Assembly (NCBI GenBank): GCA_025526935.1 | Contig: JAHLKD010000001.1 | Location: 992,001-1,056,000 of the forward strand | From: Cladochytrium replicatum | Taxonomy: Eukaryota; Chytridiomycota; Chytridiomycetes; Cladochytriales; Cladochytriaceae | DNA: 64,000 nt | Direction: 5' to 3' | Shown: in pieces, positions 41,517 to 53,751 of the stretch | Numbering within the stretch: the first letter of the stretch is position 1 | Layout of the letters: each line of letters starts with the position of its first letter | Position numbers and translations under genes: made by a program | Notes under the pieces: generated by a model | The model's input: only the letters and a program-made list of their open reading frames with translations | The model's database searches: none | What the model was told of the DNA's origin: nothing

Positions 41517-44500
41517 TCAAGAAGCTAACCGTCCAAACACTCCAGCGGGAATCTCCCGTTTCTCAACACCATTCGGTCCGTCCTCCCTGCCATCGTCCTC
41601 ATCCGAATCATCAATCTCAATCTCGTCAGGATTCTGTGGAGCAGGAGCAGAAGAAACCCCGGCGTGTTTGTCATCTGACGGTGGTTTCCGTTCCGTAGTT
41701 GCAGCACGTACGAAACCAACAACTCGCGTGTTCTGTCCTGGTGCAGCACGTTCCTTCTCTTCCTGAACTCGCTGCTGTTCGTCAAGTTCTTCTTGTAACA
41801 TACGAGCTTCCGCTTCCAACGCCTGCATCGAGCCAGGAAGCGGAACACCTCCAAGTGACGTTTCCGCTGTCGCACCTTCCTGTTTCTGTTTCACGGCAAT
41901 CAATTGCGCGGACAAGAAACCAATCTCAGAGTTGTACTTGGCTTGCACAGAGCGCTTAATGCTGCAAATTATAAAGTAAGATACTTGTGATACGTCTTTT
42001 AACCGACTACCATACCGCAGCATTTCCTTGAAGGTATCTTCATTGCCATGATTGACTTCAAATTTGTGCCATGTCTCCCAAAAGCGGGGGTCCATGCGAG
42101 GATCGCAGAACTGTGAGCAATAAGCGAGCACTCCCCGCGCACGATCGATTTCGCCCAACTTAGTTTCGAGCTCAGCGAACTTCAAGCACATGTCACGAGC
42201 CTGTCGATCTGGCAAAGCGTCGATAGCCTTCTGGTAAATCTCTCGAGTAGACGTAAGCCCAAAGTGTTCAGTTGCTTTGGAGATGTAGATCTGATAAATC
42301 TCTAAGCGATCCTCTAGGGTCACCGCTCGAGTTGCGCGATCGTAAATCCGCATCGCGTGTCGAATCAAACCGTGCTCTTCTTCGAACTTTGCAAACATCA
42401 AGTAGAGATTCCTGGCGTACTTCGGAGGGCACTTGTCCACGGAGTTCTCGAACAGGTCCCGTGTTCTTTCGACTTTCGTTCCTTGGTACCGCTTGATAAA
42501 CTTTGTGAGATACAACATCCAGATATCGAATGCAGCGGGGAATCCAAACAGCTCGATTCCACGCTCGTACACTTTATAGCTCTGCAGAATGATACTCTTA
42601 ATAACAGACGAAAAAATATGAAACAGCACTTACATCCTCAAACCAATTGTTCTCTTCCAGAAATGTTGCGTAATTCAAAAGCACTTGTGGGTTAATAATT
42701 TTCAGCTCCAGTATCCGTTCGTAGATTGCCCGAGTGCTCTCGACGGTTCCAATGGCTTCCTCAATATCCACATAGTATGACCACAGCTTCAGAGACTTGA
42801 AGACACGTTGTTGTGGTGTAAGAGAATCATCCTCGTAAACAACACGGTTGAGTTTAAGGCCCCGAGGAGGAGCTGTAGCACGAGTTAAGACTTCTCGAGC
42901 CTTTGTAGTGTCCTTCCGGCGCAATTCAAGCTCGGCGTATTGGCACCACACTTCAGCAAGATCATCAACGCGTTTGTATTGGATTTTGACTGCCTTCTCA
43001 AATGTCTCGCGGGCGTTCGCGTAATCGCCGGCTTCTTCATACCATTTGGCAAAGCTGATCAGAACTGCATGGAACTTCCCGTGTGCTTTCTTGGGTGTGA
43101 CGGTTGATATAGCCTGGGTATATGCCTCGGCAACCTTTTCAGGTTTTCCAGCATCCTTAAAGAGCTGGATGCGCTTCTCCCATTCCGGGACATTGTGAGG
43201 ATTTTGACGAAGCAGAACTTCATTCACCAGGAACGGCCGGCGCTCTATCAATTTTGCAAAGCGGGCCATTCGAAGATCGACTTCCACTTCATCTAGGTCG
43301 GCTTCATGCTCATCGTCGTCTTCTCCGCTATTCTTTCGCTCGAGTGCCTCCACGTAAGTCGATAAGACAGTTTCCTCGAACTCTGCGTATGCGTCAAACA
43401 CCATGGAGAAATCGCGGACAGTCATGACTTTGCTGATCGCTTCTTCATAGACGTCTCGTGCCTTCTCATACTCTCCGCGCAAGATCCACCAGCGGGCCAA
43501 ACTATTCCACAACTTTCCTACTTGATCCGTGAATCTCTCAATCCCGCTCCTCAAGATTTTGTCAACGTCCAATCGATCTACAATTCCAAGCTTCTCCGAA
43601 GCCGTTGACACAACGTTATCTGCTGTCGCTACATCCAACTCGTTCGCGTGGTCACACACAAGGTCGCACAAATCAGTCCACAATTGGAACTGACTCCGAC
43701 CATTCTTCGAATTATACTTTGGATCTTCGACAATTGATGCCAGGACTCTCGCAGCCTCAGCGTAACGAGGAGGGTCGAGAGAAACGAGCAGGTTGACGTA
43801 ATCCTCTGCCGCTGATGGCTCCAATTTCAGGTATCGACGCCAAACGCGGATCGCCGTTTCTCCACCAACCCTCTCGACGAACTTCAAATAAAGTTTCCAT
43901 ACTTTCGCGTGTTGGGTAACGGGCAACGATCGCAGTGCACGATCAAATGTTCTCCGTGTTTGAGTTGGGCGACATTGGTGCATGAGGAAAACGCAGTAGT
44001 CCAGCCATATGACAGGGAACTTGTTGCACAGTGCCAAACTTCGCTCGAAGCAGAAGTTCACGACATCCCATTCTGGGTCACGAACGTCCCTCTGTCTCCG
44101 CCGCAGGCCAGTTTCCTCGTCGGGCTTCCCATCAAGAAGCACGCTGACTCTGAGGTCCAAATACGCTTTCCACAGCTTATAACTTCCAGGAAGCTCTTTC
44201 AATGCCCTTTCGTAAATAAAACTGCGTGCATCAATGGGAGCGTTTTGCTTGTGAACGAGATATCTGAGCCAGCACTTTAAAGTATAAGGGCTTCTTAAGC
44301 AGTCTTCTTCGTATGCTAGAAATTAGGATTTTGTTTTAGAACCAAAGTTAGCCGCCAAAACTAGAAATCAACTTACCGATGTCCTCTTCAGTAATAAAGG
44401 AGAACAACTTCTCCTTCGGATCTTCGCTGTCTACGTCCATTGAGAAGCCAGAATTGGTGGGATGCTCTGGTTCCACAGCTTCATTGGTTTGTTCACTTTC

Positions 44501-44629
44501 CTCGATCGCGGGCTCGTCGTTCGCTGAATTTTTCGCCCCCTTTTTAGTCGCACGACGCTTCGCTGGTGTTTCGCTCTTCCCTGCCGGCCCGTCATCCTTT
44601 GCTCGATCGTTGGCCGTTCGTTTTGGCAT
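41517..44629 (-). CDS. SYF1: Pre-mRNA-splicing factor SYF1 (XAB2), 981 aa
   Basis: Scaffold of the Prp19/NTC complex in the spliceosome. Minus-strand exons 44629-44377, 44315-42634, 42581-42016 and 41961-41517; introns of 61, 52 and 54 nt join in phase (2946 nt). After a basic, disordered start (MPKRTANDRAKD) come family blocks: 'EEDIAYEEDCLRSPYTLKCW' across intron 1, 'ERALKELPGSYKLWKAYLDL', then many HAT repeats ('FWETWHKFEVNHGNEDTF' type) to about residue 850. 'EMLRIKRSVQAKYN' is formed across intron 3. The C-terminus is acidic. The third intron is a multiple of three without stops, so it can be read through, but joining gives the conserved sequence. A short divergent gap of 83 bp separates it from PIN4. 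Confidence 0.95.
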
Positions 44630-44712
44630 TTTGAAAGGATCAGCAATCTGGTGGCTTTGACATTTGGAATGCAAATTCAATACGTGTCAAAGCCACTTGT
44701 TTGGTTAGGTCA

Positions 44713-45296
44713 ATGGGAAAGAAAGGGAAATCCGGTGGAGTTGGTGGGGCAGATGAGGGGGGTTCAGGTGGAAAGACAAAGAACAAGGGAAACGCAGTAA
44801 AGGTAAGAAAATTGTTTTTAATTAAATGGAATGACGGACTAATGCATATATGATCAGGTGCGACACATTCTCTGTGAAAAACACTCAAAGGTACAATCTC
44901 ATTTCATTCATGTAAGCCAACATTCCAATTTTTTTAACAGGTTATGGAAGCGATGGAGAATCTCCGAGCTGGCACATCATTTGACAAAGTAGCGGAGGCA
45001 TACAGCGAAGACAAAGCCCGACAAGGTGGTTCATTAGGCTGGATGGTGAGGGGATCCATGGTGGGAGCATTTCAGGATGCCGCATTCTTGCTGCCTACTT
45101 CATCCGTTTCAAACCCAATTTACACCGACCCACCGGTCAAGACGTAAGTTCCACATGATTCCGAAGAAATATTATTTACTATTGTTTACACGTCATTGCA
45201 GGCAGTTTGGCTATCACATCATAATGTAAGTTCCCCGCGCTGTTTGACTAGAAATGAAGCTAATGACTTTTTGATAGGGTGGAGGACTTCAAATGA
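44713..45296 (+). CDS. PIN4: Parvulin-type peptidyl-prolyl isomerase, PIN4-like, 122 aa
   Basis: Isomerises peptide bonds before proline; parvulin-14 acts in ribosome assembly and chromatin in animals. Five exons: 44713-44802, 44858-44890, 44941-45143, 45202-45225 and 45278-45296, total 369 nt, in phase; one exon has only 24 nt. The N-terminus is Gly/Lys-rich ([20 protein letters not shown]), as in PIN4. The rotamase domain follows: '[11 protein letters not shown]', '[20 protein letters not shown]', '[17 protein letters not shown]' and '[13 protein letters not shown]'. It shares a promoter with SYF1. Confidence 0.94.
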
Positions 45297-45718
45297 ACGA
45301 AGAAATCATGATATAAGTACATAAGAACAGCCATAAAGATGACTGTGTCGCAGCAAACTTACCCAAACTGCCCGCTCCCGATCAGCGAGATCAGCTTCTC
45401 TTGCTGCATATCCACCCATGGCCTTGATCATGTCGATTTGCTGTGCCTCTGCAAACTTGGTGTGGTCATCGTGCAACACGTCTATCAGCCTCTTGAGCGA
45501 CTATTTTGATTCTGCATCATTGTTTTTGCTAGCACGGGGTGTAAACATGAACCTTTGTACCTACATCAACGTATCAGCAAAATCCCTAGATAAATCCCAT
45601 GAATCTTCTACCGTGACAATCAAATGCAGATAGAAATCATCGTCGTCGCGACGATCTGTCCGGGATATCCCAAAGTATTTGTCTGTTCGTGTGGCTGAAG
45701 GTGGTGCTTGTGTTTGGA
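45297..45718. other. Gap between PIN4 and the TRAPP-like gene
   Basis: A minus-strand frame here looks somewhat coding ('KFAEAQQIDMIKAMGGYAAR', about 45480-45410) and ends at a GTAAGT, but no start or partner exon was found. Otherwise 3' UTR of PIN4 and promoter of the next gene. Confidence 0.3.
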
Positions 45719-48350
45719 ATGCAACAGCTGCTGGCAGAGAGCCTCTTGGTACTCGAATTGCGAATTGGCGAAGGAAAAGACACTCGCTGACCCCGAATTG
45801 CAGGCAGACGCATATCTCGACCTAATTGTTCCAGCATACAATGGATCCGACCCAGACCAGATCATCAACTCTCCACAACGGACGAATGTCTTCTTCGGTT
45901 AGTCACGCAATGACGACTCACTGAATTTTCAAAGAATAGCCTCTCTAATACAACCATGCAGATGAGGTTTTACAGTTCTACCTACTTGTGCGACCTGCAT
46001 CGTCGGGCGTGAAGTTACCAGATCCTGCCCAGTTGATTGATCTCGTCTATTACGTTGATATACAAGTCAATCTGTCGGTCGCCGATTCCGCTGGAACAGC
46101 TGCATTTACTTCTACTCTCAGTCTTGCAACCCAGCATATGTCACCGTCAACCTATGCTTCTCCAACGCTTGCGTCAGTGACACCAACATCGTTGCAAGCA
46201 ATGGCTGCACGAACTAGGTCCTCAACACTGCCAGCAACACATTCTGCGGGGTATTCGAAAAACACACAACGGCGCCCAACCGGGGCCGCGGATTCTCTTG
46301 GGCCGATTGCATCGGGAATTCGATCCAAAGGTTCCGATGTCCCTCGTTTGGGGCTGGAGCGCAACGAAGAACTTGTATTTTGGTACTCTTATCATCATCA
46401 GTTGCCAGAACAGCATCCACTAGTAAGCTCGGCTGGTTTTATATTGCTCCCGCTACGTGTTCCATTAGGTAAACGAACCATAGGTCATTAACTTATGCGC
46501 TTAAAATTCCTTGAATTCAACAGATATCTCTCGCGCGAGGATGGACAGAGCCAGAATGGCCTTTGTTGGACTGAATGTAACAATTGCTCTCAAACCATCA
46601 TCGCTCCATCATGGCGCAATCGGAGATCCCAATGAATGGTGCGATACCGAGGAATTTGATTACGTAAATCTTCTTGATGGGCTGGTGGACGGTAAGAAAC
46701 AGAATTGGTTGTTCTCTTGTATTTACGCGGAATCGTCACTTTTTTGATAGATCCTAGCTTCAATCCAGACAATCTTCCTGTACATCGACTTCCCCACGCT
46801 TATCGAAAGCAGGCCAACCCAGCAGTGGCTATACCCCCTCGATCACTCTCCAAAAACCTTCGCGTTGGCTGCCCTCTTGACGTGAAACTATCTGTGTCGG
46901 CATGGTCAGGACTTGGAGCACTAAAATCTGGAGACAATGGAATGTTGCTTTCTGTCGCCATAGAGAGTCAGATTCAGGCGGACAGTGAAGTTGAGGGAGG
47001 CGCTCACTTCAACATTCAAAACATCACGGTGGAGATCCCCAATGCGGTCGTTATCCGTTGCGAAGATGGTTTGAGTAATACAAGTGGTCATCAAGTAGGA
47101 CCTAGTTATCAGCTCACGATTTTGTATTGATCTCGTTACAGACATTTCCGATCAGAGTAAACCAGTTTGACGAAGTGGATTTCCTGTTCCACGTCATGCT
47201 TCTCGATGATGTAGCATCGACTGCCAGCGATACTGCTTCTGACTCACGTAGAGCATCGCACATGAATCTTGCAGGCGATCCAGCTCGATCCGGTAGCATG
47301 ACCTTCTCCCGCGCAGGGTCGACCGCTTCGCTCGCAGATTCCACCATTGGTGGAGCAACGGGTCTTGCTGGTGCCACCGGGCGAACACTTCGACAAGTCT
47401 GTGTAACGATTGATGGGACGCCGAACATGCCTGGACTCCAAGGGCAGTTGTTAACCTCTCGGTGGTATGCACGTTTCGATCCAAGGGCTCTCACCCTTGC
47501 AGCAAAACACTATAGGTCGCCTGGAGCTGGCGTCATGGGACGTCAGAACCTCGTTCCGCAGCACGGAAAACGATTTACAGAGAGTGTGGTGGTCCTTCAT
47601 GCTCCCATGCTGCCCAACGCGCGCAACAACGTGCCCGCGCCGTACTTCCAAACACATCTTTCACGAACGATGTCTATCCCCGGGTTCTTTGGAAGTGATG
47701 ACGATGACGGTCTTGGAGAGGGGATTGCATTGTGGTTCGCAGGTGAGAGAGTTGTTAGCTTGATAACTACCCTGTGTTTGATTGCAAGTTGCTCCAGTAT
47801 CTGCGCCAGTCAGATTACGCAAAATGTTTACTGTCCAAGTATTCGTTGTGAACCGTTCGCCTCGCACACGCTTCTTTACCCTCGTCATACCAAACAAGCT
47901 GAAACCACTGGTCGAGCCTCATCCACACACTTACATGGCCCGGGGTGACCACCAAACCGGCGCAGAGATTCGACCTGAATCAGCAGCGCTCTTGATGCAA
48001 TCAGAAGGTCGTCATCACGAAAACTTTCCAGCCGTATTTTTAGCTCACATTGATTTGCAGAGTTTATGACCAGATACCTGGAGGCAGAGAGAAGAGAAGC
48101 ATCCATTGTTTGTTTAGAGAACAATGTTCGTATTGGGTAAGATTTTTCAAAGTTGAAAAGCTCTCTGTCACTGACTGTTGCTGCCGTACAAAGGCCTCTC
48201 CAACCGTTCACATGTCAGACCGTGAATCTGCACTTCATTGCTATCAAGGGCAGCCTGCATTCAATCGAACTCGTCCAACTGGTAGATCATGACTTGCGGC
48301 GTGTCACGGACATCCGTGACGTCCTCACTGTGTATGCAACAGGCGATTGA
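45719..48350 (+). CDS. TRAPPC14/Trs65-like TRAPP II subunit, 731 aa
   Basis: Probably a subunit of the TRAPP II vesicle-tethering complex at the Golgi. Nine exons: 45719-45748, 45804-45897, 45962-46468, 46524-46691, 46751-47094, 47142-47742, 47789-48007, 48061-48136 and 48194-48350; total 2196 nt, all introns 46-64 nt and in phase. The start 'RTNVFFDEVLQFYLLVRP' resembles the N-terminus of human TRAPPC14 (MAP11). Ig-like strands follow, such as 'NQFDEVDFLFHVMLL' and 'KMFTVQVFVVNRSPRTRFF'. The end has 'TRYLEAERREASIVCLENN' and 'LHFIAIKGSLHSIELVQLVD', in the style of the C-terminal Ig domain of Trs65. A Ser/Thr-rich low-complexity part lies at about 90-150. Family call is by pattern; the gene itself is well supported. 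Confidence 0.68.
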
Positions 48351-48422
48351 TTTTGAATCCACATACTTTTTAAGAAATGGACTTTTGCCCTTGCCACTTC
48401 CCACGTGAGCTGTCAAAAACTG

Positions 48423-49956
48423 ATGGCGAAACGGAAGAGAAGCAACAGCAAAAGGGTGAGCCGGGTGCGGAGGGAGCGTTCATCACGTCACTAAGAGTGC
48501 ATGGACAAATCATAGAAGAAGAGGAGGACCCATGTTCCAGTCGTCGACCCCGAAGGTGTTCCACGTTCGCTTGTGATCAAATCCGGTGCCACTGGCCCAA
48601 CACTCACAACTCTCGTACGGGATTTCAGAAGGATCATGGAGCCGTACACCGCCATCAAACTTAAAGTAATCAATCATAAATTTTGATGCTGGAACGTCGA
48701 AAATGACATTTCATTTTCAGGAAAGAAAGAGCAACAAACTGAAGGACTTCGTACACATTGCAGGCCAATTCAAAGTATCACATCTGATCTTATTCTCGAG
48801 AACTGAGGGAGGATCAACAAACCTCCGCGTGGCTCGCCTTGCACGTGGGCCGACAATATCGTTCCGAGTCACCTCCTATGCGCTTGCGAAGGATGTTTTA
48901 AAATTGCAAAAGAATCCTCGATCGCCTGGATCCGAATTCAAAACTCCGCCATTGGTATGCGCTTGCACGTTGGATGGTTGGTGTGATCCATCTTCGTGGC
49001 TGATTCAAGCCGTTAACAGGTGGTTCTAAACGGCTTCGGCGATGACAAAAAGGAAGTGAAGCTAATGGTTACAATGCTTCAAAACATGTTTCCTACAATC
49101 GACGTTCGAAAGGTTCGCATCATATTGTTTCCAATCGGCTACATTTGATCGATCATATATTGCACGTTTTGCAGATGCGTCTTTCTGAGGCGAGACGAGT
49201 AGTTCTATTCAATCGAGATAGAGAAACAGGTGAAATTGAGATGCGACATTACGCGATCCACGTTCGCGCTATGGGCGTCAGCAAGTCCGTGAAAAGTATC
49301 CTCCAAGCCAACCTACCAGACCTCCACGCGTACTCCGATATCAGCGAATTTGTTCTTCGGTAGAGAGTCTCATTCATATCAACTTTTTTAATCTATACAC
49401 TCAAACTTTGCGTGACAGAGCCAGTGGGGCTTCCGAAAGCGACGTAGAAGACGCCGGAGAATCCATGGTTACAGTCCCAACTCGAACCAACAAAAAGCGG
49501 AAGATAAAGCAGTCTGCGTCAGAGCAGCCGCAGACGGAGCATCGTTCCATCCGTCTTGCGGAGCTGGGGCCAAGACTGACTCTCCAGCTCGTAAAGATCA
49601 CAGAAGGTTTGTGTGGTGGTGAGGTGCTTCATCACGAACACAAGGTGAAGAGCGCGGTGGAGGTGGCTGCTCAGTTGAAGAGACTGGAACTTAAGATGGC
49701 GCGAAGGAAGGAGCAGGAGGAGAATGTGAAGAGGAAGCAAGAGGCGAAAAGCGGCCAGGGTGATGAAGAAGATGATGATGACGAAGATGCGGACAACGAA
49801 GATGAGGACGAGGATGGGTTGGAGATGGAGATGGATGGCGAGATTGATGATGAGGAGGAAGAAGAGACGGACGCTGAGGAAAGCGAAGATGACGTAGAGG
49901 AGGGTATGGAAGAAGATATGGAACCGGAGAATGAGTCCGAGAACGAGGATGAATGA
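48423..49956 (+). CDS. SSF1: Ribosome assembly factor SSF1/Peter Pan (Brix domain), 410 aa
   Basis: Binds pre-60S rRNA early in large-subunit assembly in the nucleolus. Six exons: 48423-48455, 48516-48665, 48721-48954, 49020-49112, 49175-49359 and 49419-49956 (1233 nt, in phase). It starts with the basic leader MAKRKRSNSKRKKRRTHVP. The Brix domain has 'VRDFRRIMEPYTAIKLK', 'GQFKVSHLILFSRTEGGS', 'GPTISFRV', 'PPLVVLNGFG', 'MLQNMFPTIDVRKM' and 'RHYAIHVRAMGVSKSVK', ending with 'IRLAELGPRLTLQLVKI', which is diagnostic for SSF1/PPAN. The last 70 residues are almost all Asp and Glu, as often seen in nucleolar factors. A CACGTG lies about 20 bp before the start. Confidence 0.95.
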
Positions 49957-50347
49957 CAAAGGTTGCTGGGAAAGCGCTGTGGGTACCTCCAGGAAGTTCA
50001 GCGACCGAGGACCTGTTAGTTAATGACAAGGGAAGATGCAAAAATAATGGGTGAAGTAATGTCCTCTGCGACAGCAATTGCACCAAGTGAATGTGGTCGA
50101 GAATGGGATGATAACATTGGAGTTTGGATAACACCTGCATGTTAAGCTTGTTCATCTGGCTTGATGATTGGAACTGACGAGGAGTAACTCGCGTGCTGCG
50201 CAAACAAAATTTTCAAGAACCTCATTGGGAGCTATCTAAGACATTCCCACGTTTGTTTTCCCGGTATGAAAAGTAGTTTATCCACTTCGAAGTGAAAGAA
50301 CATCAAGAGCCTCATCTCCCAATCCGAAGGATAATTGAAAAACCATC
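49957..50347. other. Gap between SSF1 and the DUF4267 gene
   Basis: No ORF worth reporting; expected 3' UTR and promoter. Confidence 0.4.
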
Positions 50348-50782
50348 ATGATGAGTTACGTTCGCCCCGCATTCCAACTTGTAAGCGTCACATTCGCATG
50401 CCTCGCCGTCGTCACTGGCATTCAAGCAGTCTCTTCGCCGGTCACCTTTGCCCGCTCCTTCGGTATCCCAATCCAACCAGTCAAACCACACGATGATCAC
50501 CACACATCCGGCACCTCAAGGCCGAAGCGATCATCCGCAGCATCGTCCTACGTCTCGTTAATGGGTGTGCGGCAGCTAGCCACCGGCGTGACTCTGCTGA
50601 CTTACGCACGGCAGGGAAAATGGGAAGACATGGCTACGCTGCTGTCGATCCTTGGGTTTGTTGTAGCTGGGACGGATGGATATGTCCTATGGACTGAAGG
50701 TGCTGGATGGAAGGGTCCGTTCCATGCGCTGCCTGGGGCCGGGATCGCACTGTTAGCAGGTGCGTTTTTGTATTCGAAGTGA
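50348..50782 (+). CDS. DUF4267-type small membrane protein, 144 aa
   Basis: Single exon with adjacent start codons ATGATG. Four hydrophobic helices can be seen: residues about 8-27, 72-92 ('YVSLMGVRQLATGVTLL'), 97-117 ('LLSILGFVVAGTDGYVLW') and 125-141 ('ALPGAGIALLAGAFLY'). The pattern 'FGIP ... YVSLMGVRQLATG ... AGTDGYV ... HALPGAG' fits fungal DUF4267 proteins, whose role is unknown. Residues 48-65 form a His/Ser-rich loop. Confidence 0.75.
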   Translation: MMSYVRPAFQLVSVTFACLAVVTGIQAVSSPVTFARSFGIPIQPVKPHDDHHTSGTSRPKRSSAASSYVSLMGVRQLATGVTLLTYARQGKWEDMATLLSILGFVVAGTDGYVLWTEGAGWKGPFHALPGAGIALLAGAFLYSK

Positions 50783-51404
50783 CTATTGCTGGGTGAGGAC
50801 CATAATAAAAGAATCGCTATGTGTTTTCCTTGTTGCTGTTTAGCTTCATACATATTGGGACTTGATAGAGAACTGGAAACAGACCATTCTCTGATAACGA
50901 AAGCTGACAAGTTAGAAACCTTTTCGGCGTGATACGGAGGGCTGTGGGCTTGATGTTTCATCTTTTTCCTGAGCAAAAGGTTCGTGAAGAATTATATCAT
51001 CACGACATTCGCGTGCATTCTCCGCCTTGGCAAACTCTCACTTGAGAAAGCGCCATTACACCCGAACGGACACACATATTCTCTGATAAATGAGCACGAT
51101 GAAGATCAGAATGGGATGAATCCTTATTAACAGATGAAGAAGGGAGGAAGCAGCAAGGCAGCGAGCGGTCCATCATCATAAATCAGCCATCAGTATCTTT
51201 GATTTGATGCCCTCTTAGACACCACTTCGTGGAGTTTCGGCCTCGAAGCGAATCATCGATTAGACATATGCTGGTAGGTAGAAGCAGAGTGCGGAGCTCT
51301 GCGATAGCGAAATTGCCTAAATGTGCCATTAGATCTCCCCATTCCTCAGTTTGACATCCAATCCGCTGGACTTTACCAATTCATAACTTCAACGCTTCTC
51401 GTGC
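50783..51404. other. Intergenic stretch, no gene seen
   Basis: No ORF with a domain on either strand. Confidence 0.4.
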
Positions 51405-52237
51405 TTGAGAGATTCACCACTTTCTTCGTCCATTCGAGCTCAACTTCGCTCGATTTCCACCAGTCGAGGATATCCAGATGTCCGTTCCGGATTGCATAGC
51501 CCATTGCATTCTCCATTGCATTTCCATTTGTATTTTCGGTCTATTTCAGTTCCAACACGCTCGATTTCCACCATTCCAGAACGTCGATCGAATCAGGAAC
51601 CGGGGCCGCTATATCTCCACCAAACACGACCTTCACCTGTCCTTCGCACAGGAAAATTCCATGGCGCATCTGGAGCTGAGATTCCGGACAAGAGATCACC
51701 ACCATTCCGAAACGTCAATACGTCCATATTCACTTGTGTTGTCCACCGCTCGCTCGCTCCAATGGAGTTCCAGTCCACTCGAGTTCCACCATTGTATTAC
51801 GTTAGCCTGTCCGTTATCTCTAGCAATGTCCAGGATGAGGACCACATCAGTGTGAGTCAGCTGTTCTTCCACCAGTAGAGAATATCGCCACGTCCATCTC
51901 GACTCGCAACGTTGAAAAGCAAATTGAACCTCCATGCGAGTCCGTTTGAATGGCACCAGTCAAAAACCTTGACGTGACCATCACGGCTAGTAGCAGCTAA
52001 CGACCATTTCAGCTCCAATCCACTGGATTTCCACCATTCGAGCGCATCAACATTACCGTTTGCGCTCGCGTTGTCAATGGCGGCAAAGGAGTACCATGGA
52101 TCATTCGTGTTGCCATTTATTACAATAATATCTCCCACTTCTGCAGACCTTTTGAGACCGTGCTGCATCATCGCGCTTCTCTGGAGGTTGAGTGCTGCTG
52201 CATAACCTCGAGCGCTCGCTGTGTCAATCAAAATCAT
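51405..52237 (-). pseudogene. Decayed ankyrin-like repeat gene (WW-type repeats), copy A
   Basis: The minus strand shows repeats of about 30 residues built like ankyrin repeats with a double Trp: 'ASANGNVDALEWWKSSGLEL', 'ASRDGRGDILYWWKNS', 'ARDNGQANVIQWWNSSGLEL' and 'IDVLEWWKSSVLELK'. A TGA breaks the pattern where the motif calls for Gly after 'WWKNS', and the later repeats are in other frames, ending in further stops. A start ATG (52237) and several intact repeats remain. It is a sibling of the copy at 56.1-57.2 kb. Confidence 0.7.
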
Positions 52238-52457
52238 GTAGGGGATGAAACGCTGTTGGATGTGAGGTCGCCTTGGGCTTAAGCGACTTTAAGGGCAAGT
52301 CCCCAGCACAATCAGGATTTCGTCAATGACTTCTGTTGGTAATGGAAGGGGCATTATCAAGAAATGATGGACATGCTTGAGAAACATTTGCATCTTTATA
52401 ATCATTTGCAGGTCACCACATCTGCATTAAGTTAATGCCACAATCTCTTCTGCAACT

Positions 52458-53751
52458 TCAAGCAAGAGGAATTATGCTGATCTTGCCAGAGTCCCCCACA
52501 GCAACCACTGTCGACTTTTCAGGATGACAATCAATTGCATTAATGCTAAGGCGGTTAGACTAAATAAAATGTGTCAAGCGAATCACAGCTTCTTTTCTCG
52601 AGCCTGATTCTTACCTCCAAGACTTTAAACTGCCGCCGGTCGGAGAGAGACGAAAAGTTCGGGCTGTAAAACAAATCATCTTTCCTATTCCAATCAACTG
52701 CTCCGATCGAGCCATCCTCCGAACACGTCAGGATCTCGGATGGATTGGTAGGATGGAATTGCAAGTCCCACACGTCCGATTTGTGAACGCTGAATACTCG
52801 GGACTCGGAGTTCACGGTAGGTGCAATTTGGGAGGAGGTGGTGGAGATATTTGGGAATCGAATATCCCAAAGGATCACTCCACCAGATGTTGTTCCCGTA
52901 GCGAGCTTGTCGGCTTGTCCGGGATGGACTGCGATACTAAGAAAACCAGACGATTTCTGCGATGACCTACGTGAAAAGTTCATGAGCATCATAGGTTAAG
53001 GTGTGTTGTGGTAGTCTTACTCTAAAACCATCGCGGATCGCTTCTGTCTAACATCCCAAATGCTCAACCGTCCACCTGAATTAATAGTAGCAATCTGGTT
53101 CGACGTCCTCCACTTGACCCCCGTGAATCCCAACACATCCTCGCACAAATAACGAGCATCCGCTTTCGAACCTGAAGCTTCATACACAGGCTGCATAGTC
53201 TCAAGCTTCACGATAGCAGCAACGCCCTTCTCATTCACAATAGCGACATCTGGGTCCGAAGGTCCAGCGATATTCGTCTGGATCGCGACGCCCGTGATTG
53301 CGGCTGTGGATTTGAATGGAGAGGCGGACCGAATGTGGTGGATCGAAAAGCGCGGTGAAGATACGGTGCTTGAGGTGTCGTCGATGATTGAGTAGGTGTG
53401 GATCTCCCCTCTCGTCGAAGATGTGACAAACGTTGGGGAGTCACCGGGCGCAAAGGACAGGTCTGTAACGCCGCCATTGTGCGGGTAGGAGTGAAGATGG
53501 GAGATGAGAGTTGAGGGAGGTGGAGTTCGGTTTTCAGAAGATCTTTTGAGGGAGGGATGCGGAGGTGAGTAGGAGTGCAGCGAAACAGCGCTGCGACCGT
53601 CATCGTTGCTGATATTATCAGACGACATTCAATTAAGTCACGTAGAAACGGATCGCCAGTATCGTTACCTTCCGGTCACAAAGAGCAGCTCGGTAGGTTT
53701 TAGTGGGTGAGAGGGTGCCCATTGCACCGCTGAAGACGGGGGAGAGAACAT
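52458..53751 (-). CDS. NUP43: Nucleoporin Nup43-like WD40 protein, 374 aa
   Basis: Likely member of the Nup107-160 (Y) complex of the nuclear pore. Minus-strand exons 53751-53669, 53608-53021, 52966-52615 and 52559-52458 (1125 nt); introns of 60, 54 and 55 nt join in phase. Across intron 1 the sequence becomes 'LLFVTGSNDDGRSAVSLHSY', which lines up with 'FATGSWDNEENYISLWSI' at the start of human NUP43. Other matches: 'SGGRLSIWDVRQKRSAMVLE', 'SIAVHPGQADKLATGTTSGG', 'DVWDLQFHPTNPSEILTCSE' and the ending 'RLSINAIDCHPEKSTVVAVG'. Seven WD blades fit the length. Y-complex Nup43 is absent from budding yeast but known from other fungi. Confidence 0.85.

Noticed and set aside
45400-45640. Minus-strand exon-like sequence ('KFAEAQQIDMIKAMGGYAAR')
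   Set aside because: It has a donor but an in-frame stop upstream, no start, and would have to extend under the first exons of the TRAPP-like gene. Kept only as a note in the gap entry.
49519-49959. Minus-strand hydrophobic ORF of 146 codons
   Set aside because: It is the antisense of the Asp/Glu-rich tail of SSF1; GAx codons read backwards give Ile, Leu, Phe and Val.
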